A stretch of DNA of 64,000 bases from Lachnospiraceae bacterium. GTDB lineage: Bacteria; Bacillota; Clostridia; Lachnospirales; Lachnospiraceae. Location of the stretch: positions 1 through 64,000 of the forward strand of contig JAEEUS010000004.1 in NCBI GenBank assembly GCA_016290615.1. The letters are read 5' to 3'. The notes under the pieces were generated by a model. That model was not told the origin of the DNA. It saw only the letters and a list, made by a program, of their open reading frames with translations, and did no database searches. A program made the position numbers and the translations under genes. Shown in pieces: positions 62,284 through 64,000 of the stretch. Positions within the stretch are counted from its first letter, which is position 1. Every line of letters starts with the position of its first letter.

Positions 62284-62994
62284 TTAATCTTGTATTTTAT
62301 CCAGCAATCCTCTTATAAGCTCTATTTCCCCGTTAACCTCATCTGCTCGAGTGTTGTTCTTTCCGGTTTTTAGCTCAGACCCTGTATCGATCCTTTCAAT
62401 AATATCCTCAAGTTTGACAAGCCTGTCTTTCAGGTAATCGATAAGTACAGGATGTTTCTTTTTTATCAGAACCGGTCCGTAGAGAGCCTGTACATCATTA
62501 ATCTGTCTTGTGAAATCTGCATCATATGAGCACTTAATGATCACATAGAACTTTGACTCGTCATATACCATGTCCTCATCTATGATCTCAAATCCGTTTT
62601 GAACAAGAAAACTTCTTACATGATCGATCTCAGATTGAGGCGATAGTATCATCTCATCCATCTTTTGAAATACTTCGATAGAATCTGAAATGATCCGTTC
62701 AGTCAGCCTGCCACCCATTCCGGCAATGACAGCACCGTCTGCATCTCCCGGCTCAAGAGCCTTTGCCCCGTCAGACTTAATAACATCGATTCGTTCTGAC
62801 ATGCCATAATCATTAACGTGTTCATGTGCGCGTTTCAGAGGGCCGTCGTTGATGTCCATCGCAAATACATGATCGACATTTTTTTCCTTGATAAGATATA
62901 TACTGACAAATCCATGATCGCATCCTATATCGGCAACGCGTTTGGCACTTACCATATCTGCGATCTTTTTCATTCTTTTGCTTACCGGAACCAT
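62284..62994 (-). CDS. trmK: tRNA (adenine(22)-N1)-methyltransferase
   Basis: The 236-residue SAM-dependent enzyme methylates A22 of tRNA. SAM motif I is VADIGCDHGFVSIYL (20-34), AMDINDGPLKRA marks motif II, and GAVIAGMGGRLTERII is the characteristic TrmK segment. LSPQSEIDHVRSFL is also conserved. The C-terminal coiled coil (~175-235) is usual. Its ATG shares one base with the sigma factor stop (TGATG), as is common for trmK behind rpoD in Firmicutes. Confidence 0.95.
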   Translation of the reverse strand: MVPVSKRMKKIADMVSAKRVADIGCDHGFVSIYLIKEKNVDHVFAMDINDGPLKRAHEHVNDYGMSERIDVIKSDGAKALEPGDADGAVIAGMGGRLTERIISDSIEVFQKMDEMILSPQSEIDHVRSFLVQNGFEIIDEDMVYDESKFYVIIKCSYDADFTRQINDVQALYGPVLIKKKHPVLIDYLKDRLVKLEDIIERIDTGSELKTGKNNTRADEVNGEIELIRGLLDKIQD

Positions 62995-64000
62995 CAGTCG
63001 AGATAATCCTTTAACTTGCGAGATCTTGAAGGATGACGAAGCTTGCGCAGTGCCTTAGCCTCGATCTGACGGATTCTCTCACGTGTTACATTGAACTCTT
63101 TACCTACTTCTTCAAGAGTACGTGCTCTTCCATCATCAAGACCAAATCTCAGTCTTAATACCTTCTGTTCCCTGTCTGTCAATGTGCTTAAAACCTCAAG
63201 CAACTGCTCCTTTAAGAGTGTAAATGCAGCCGCGTCAGCCGGTACGGGAATATTGTCATCCGGTATGAAATCACCAAGATGGCTGTCTTCTTCTTCACCG
63301 ATAGGTGTTTCGAGTGAAACAGGTTCCTGACTTATCTTCAGTATTTCTCTTACACGCTCAACAGGCATGTTCATCTCTTCTGCAATCTCTTCAGGGGTAG
63401 GTTCACGACCAAGTTCCTGAAGCAGCTGTCTTGAAACGCGGATGAGCTTGTTGATGGTCTCAACCATATGAACAGGTATACGTATAGTCCTTGCCTGATC
63501 AGCAATAGCTCTTGTTATAGCCTGTCTGATCCACCATGTTGCATATGTAGAGAACTTGAATCCTTTGCGGTAATCAAACTTCTCAACAGCCTTTATAAGG
63601 CCAAGGTTTCCTTCCTGGATTAGATCAAGGAACAGCATTCCTCTTCCCACATATCTTTTAGCAATGGAAACTACAAGTCTTAAGTTTGCCTCTGCAAGTT
63701 TCTTCTTTGCCTCTTCATCGCCTTCTTCCATTCGAAGAGCCAGTTCGATCTCTTCTTCGGCTGAAAGTAACGGCACCTTTCCTATTTCCTTAAGGTACAT
63801 ACGAACAGGGTCTTCTATACTTACACCGTCCGGAACCGAAAGATCGATATTCTCCATATCAATCTCTTCTTCATCGCTCAGCATGATCTCTTCATCATCA
63901 ATGATATCAATATCATCAAGCGACATGTCATCTTCAACAGGATCGATCTTCATAACATCGACACCTGCCGCATCCAATGTCTCGAGCAACTTATCCATCT
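62994..64000 (-). CDS. rpoD: Primary sigma factor, 5' end outside window
   Basis: At least 334 residues of the housekeeping sigma-70 factor are present. Region 1.2 ([22 protein letters not shown]), region 2 ([42 protein letters not shown]), region 3, and region 4.2 ([30 protein letters not shown]) are intact. The in-window ATG at 63998 lies inside the acidic region 1.1, and clostridial RpoD normally has ~20-40 residues before it. I therefore expect the true start beyond position 64000, usually behind dnaG. Confidence 0.96.
   Translation of the reverse strand, partial: MDKLLETLDAAGVDVMKIDPVEDDMSLDDIDIIDDEEIMLSDEEEIDMENIDLSVPDGVSIEDPVRMYLKEIGKVPLLSAEEEIELALRMEEGDEEAKKKLAEANLRLVVSIAKRYVGRGMLFLDLIQEGNLGLIKAVEKFDYRKGFKFSTYATWWIRQAITRAIADQARTIRIPVHMVETINKLIRVSRQLLQELGREPTPEEIAEEMNMPVERVREILKISQEPVSLETPIGEEEDSHLGDFIPDDNIPVPADAAAFTLLKEQLLEVLSTLTDREQKVLRLRFGLDDGRARTLEEVGKEFNVTRERIRQIEAKALRKLRHPSRSRKLKDYLD

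Overview
The window reads as a chromosomal segment of an anaerobic, low-to-moderate-GC Firmicute, most likely a Lachnospiraceae member close to Butyrivibrio or Pseudobutyrivibrio. This is an inference from gene content: an electron-bifurcating NfnAB pair, a Re-type citrate synthase next to isocitrate dehydrogenase, a Rex regulator with a divergent ABC-F gene, class B sortase substrates ending in (S/T)P(K/D)TGD, and a primary sigma factor of clostridial type. Nearly every gene lies on the minus strand; the single clear plus-strand gene is the ABC-F ATPase at 21635-23560. Most of the window is core housekeeping sequence. The accessory elements are one intact IS3-family insertion sequence and a cell-surface (sortase/leucine-rich-repeat) locus.

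Layout in plus coordinates (transcription runs mostly right to left). 1-5217: end of a membrane protein gene, phoH, an 85-residue orphan with its own promoter and terminator, a zinc-ribbon membrane protein, and nfnB/nfnA. 5378-11078: an ftsK - fhs - zinc-ribbon/TPR protein operon closed by a strong terminator. 11200-12671: an IS150-like element with 25-bp terminal inverted repeats and a GAA target duplication, inserted in the loop of what had been the terminator of the next gene. 12684-18977: a large membrane protein with an acidic repeat domain, metY, a yebC-family regulator and a CBS-domain protein. 19048-21513: alr, a coiled-coil protein and rex, with the ABC-F gene divergent. 23598-26936: icd, a GntR/FCD regulator and Re-citrate synthase, with a GntR-like palindrome over the promoter.

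27085-40036 holds two large leucine-rich-repeat surface proteins with sortase sorting signals, a class B sortase, a DUF4340 protein and a Gld-type ABC exporter. The sortase and its probable substrates are neighbours, so the locus looks like a self-contained surface-display unit. 40159-51464: leuS, a MraY-family transferase, a DUF1508 protein, an EF-G-like GTPase, a ManC-ManA fusion with a PilZ protein upstream, queA and an M18 aminopeptidase. 51534-56223: pheT, pheS, a YihY/BrkB membrane protein and a structured RNA with its own promoter and terminator that I read as probable 6S RNA. 56224-64000: a lipid kinase, a CmpB-like protein, two COG0523/CobW-type GTPases (one with a very long His-rich tract), RNase P RNA, a TGS-domain nucleoside kinase, trmK and the primary sigma factor gene, which runs off the right edge.

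I found no CRISPR array, tRNA, rRNA, prophage or recognisable defence island. The observations I would follow up first are the IS insertion that split a UUCG-loop terminator, the six-copy acidic repeat domain on the membrane protein, the sortase/LRR/ABC neighbourhood, the probable GntR and Rex operators lying on promoters, and the apparently leaderless ABC-F gene.
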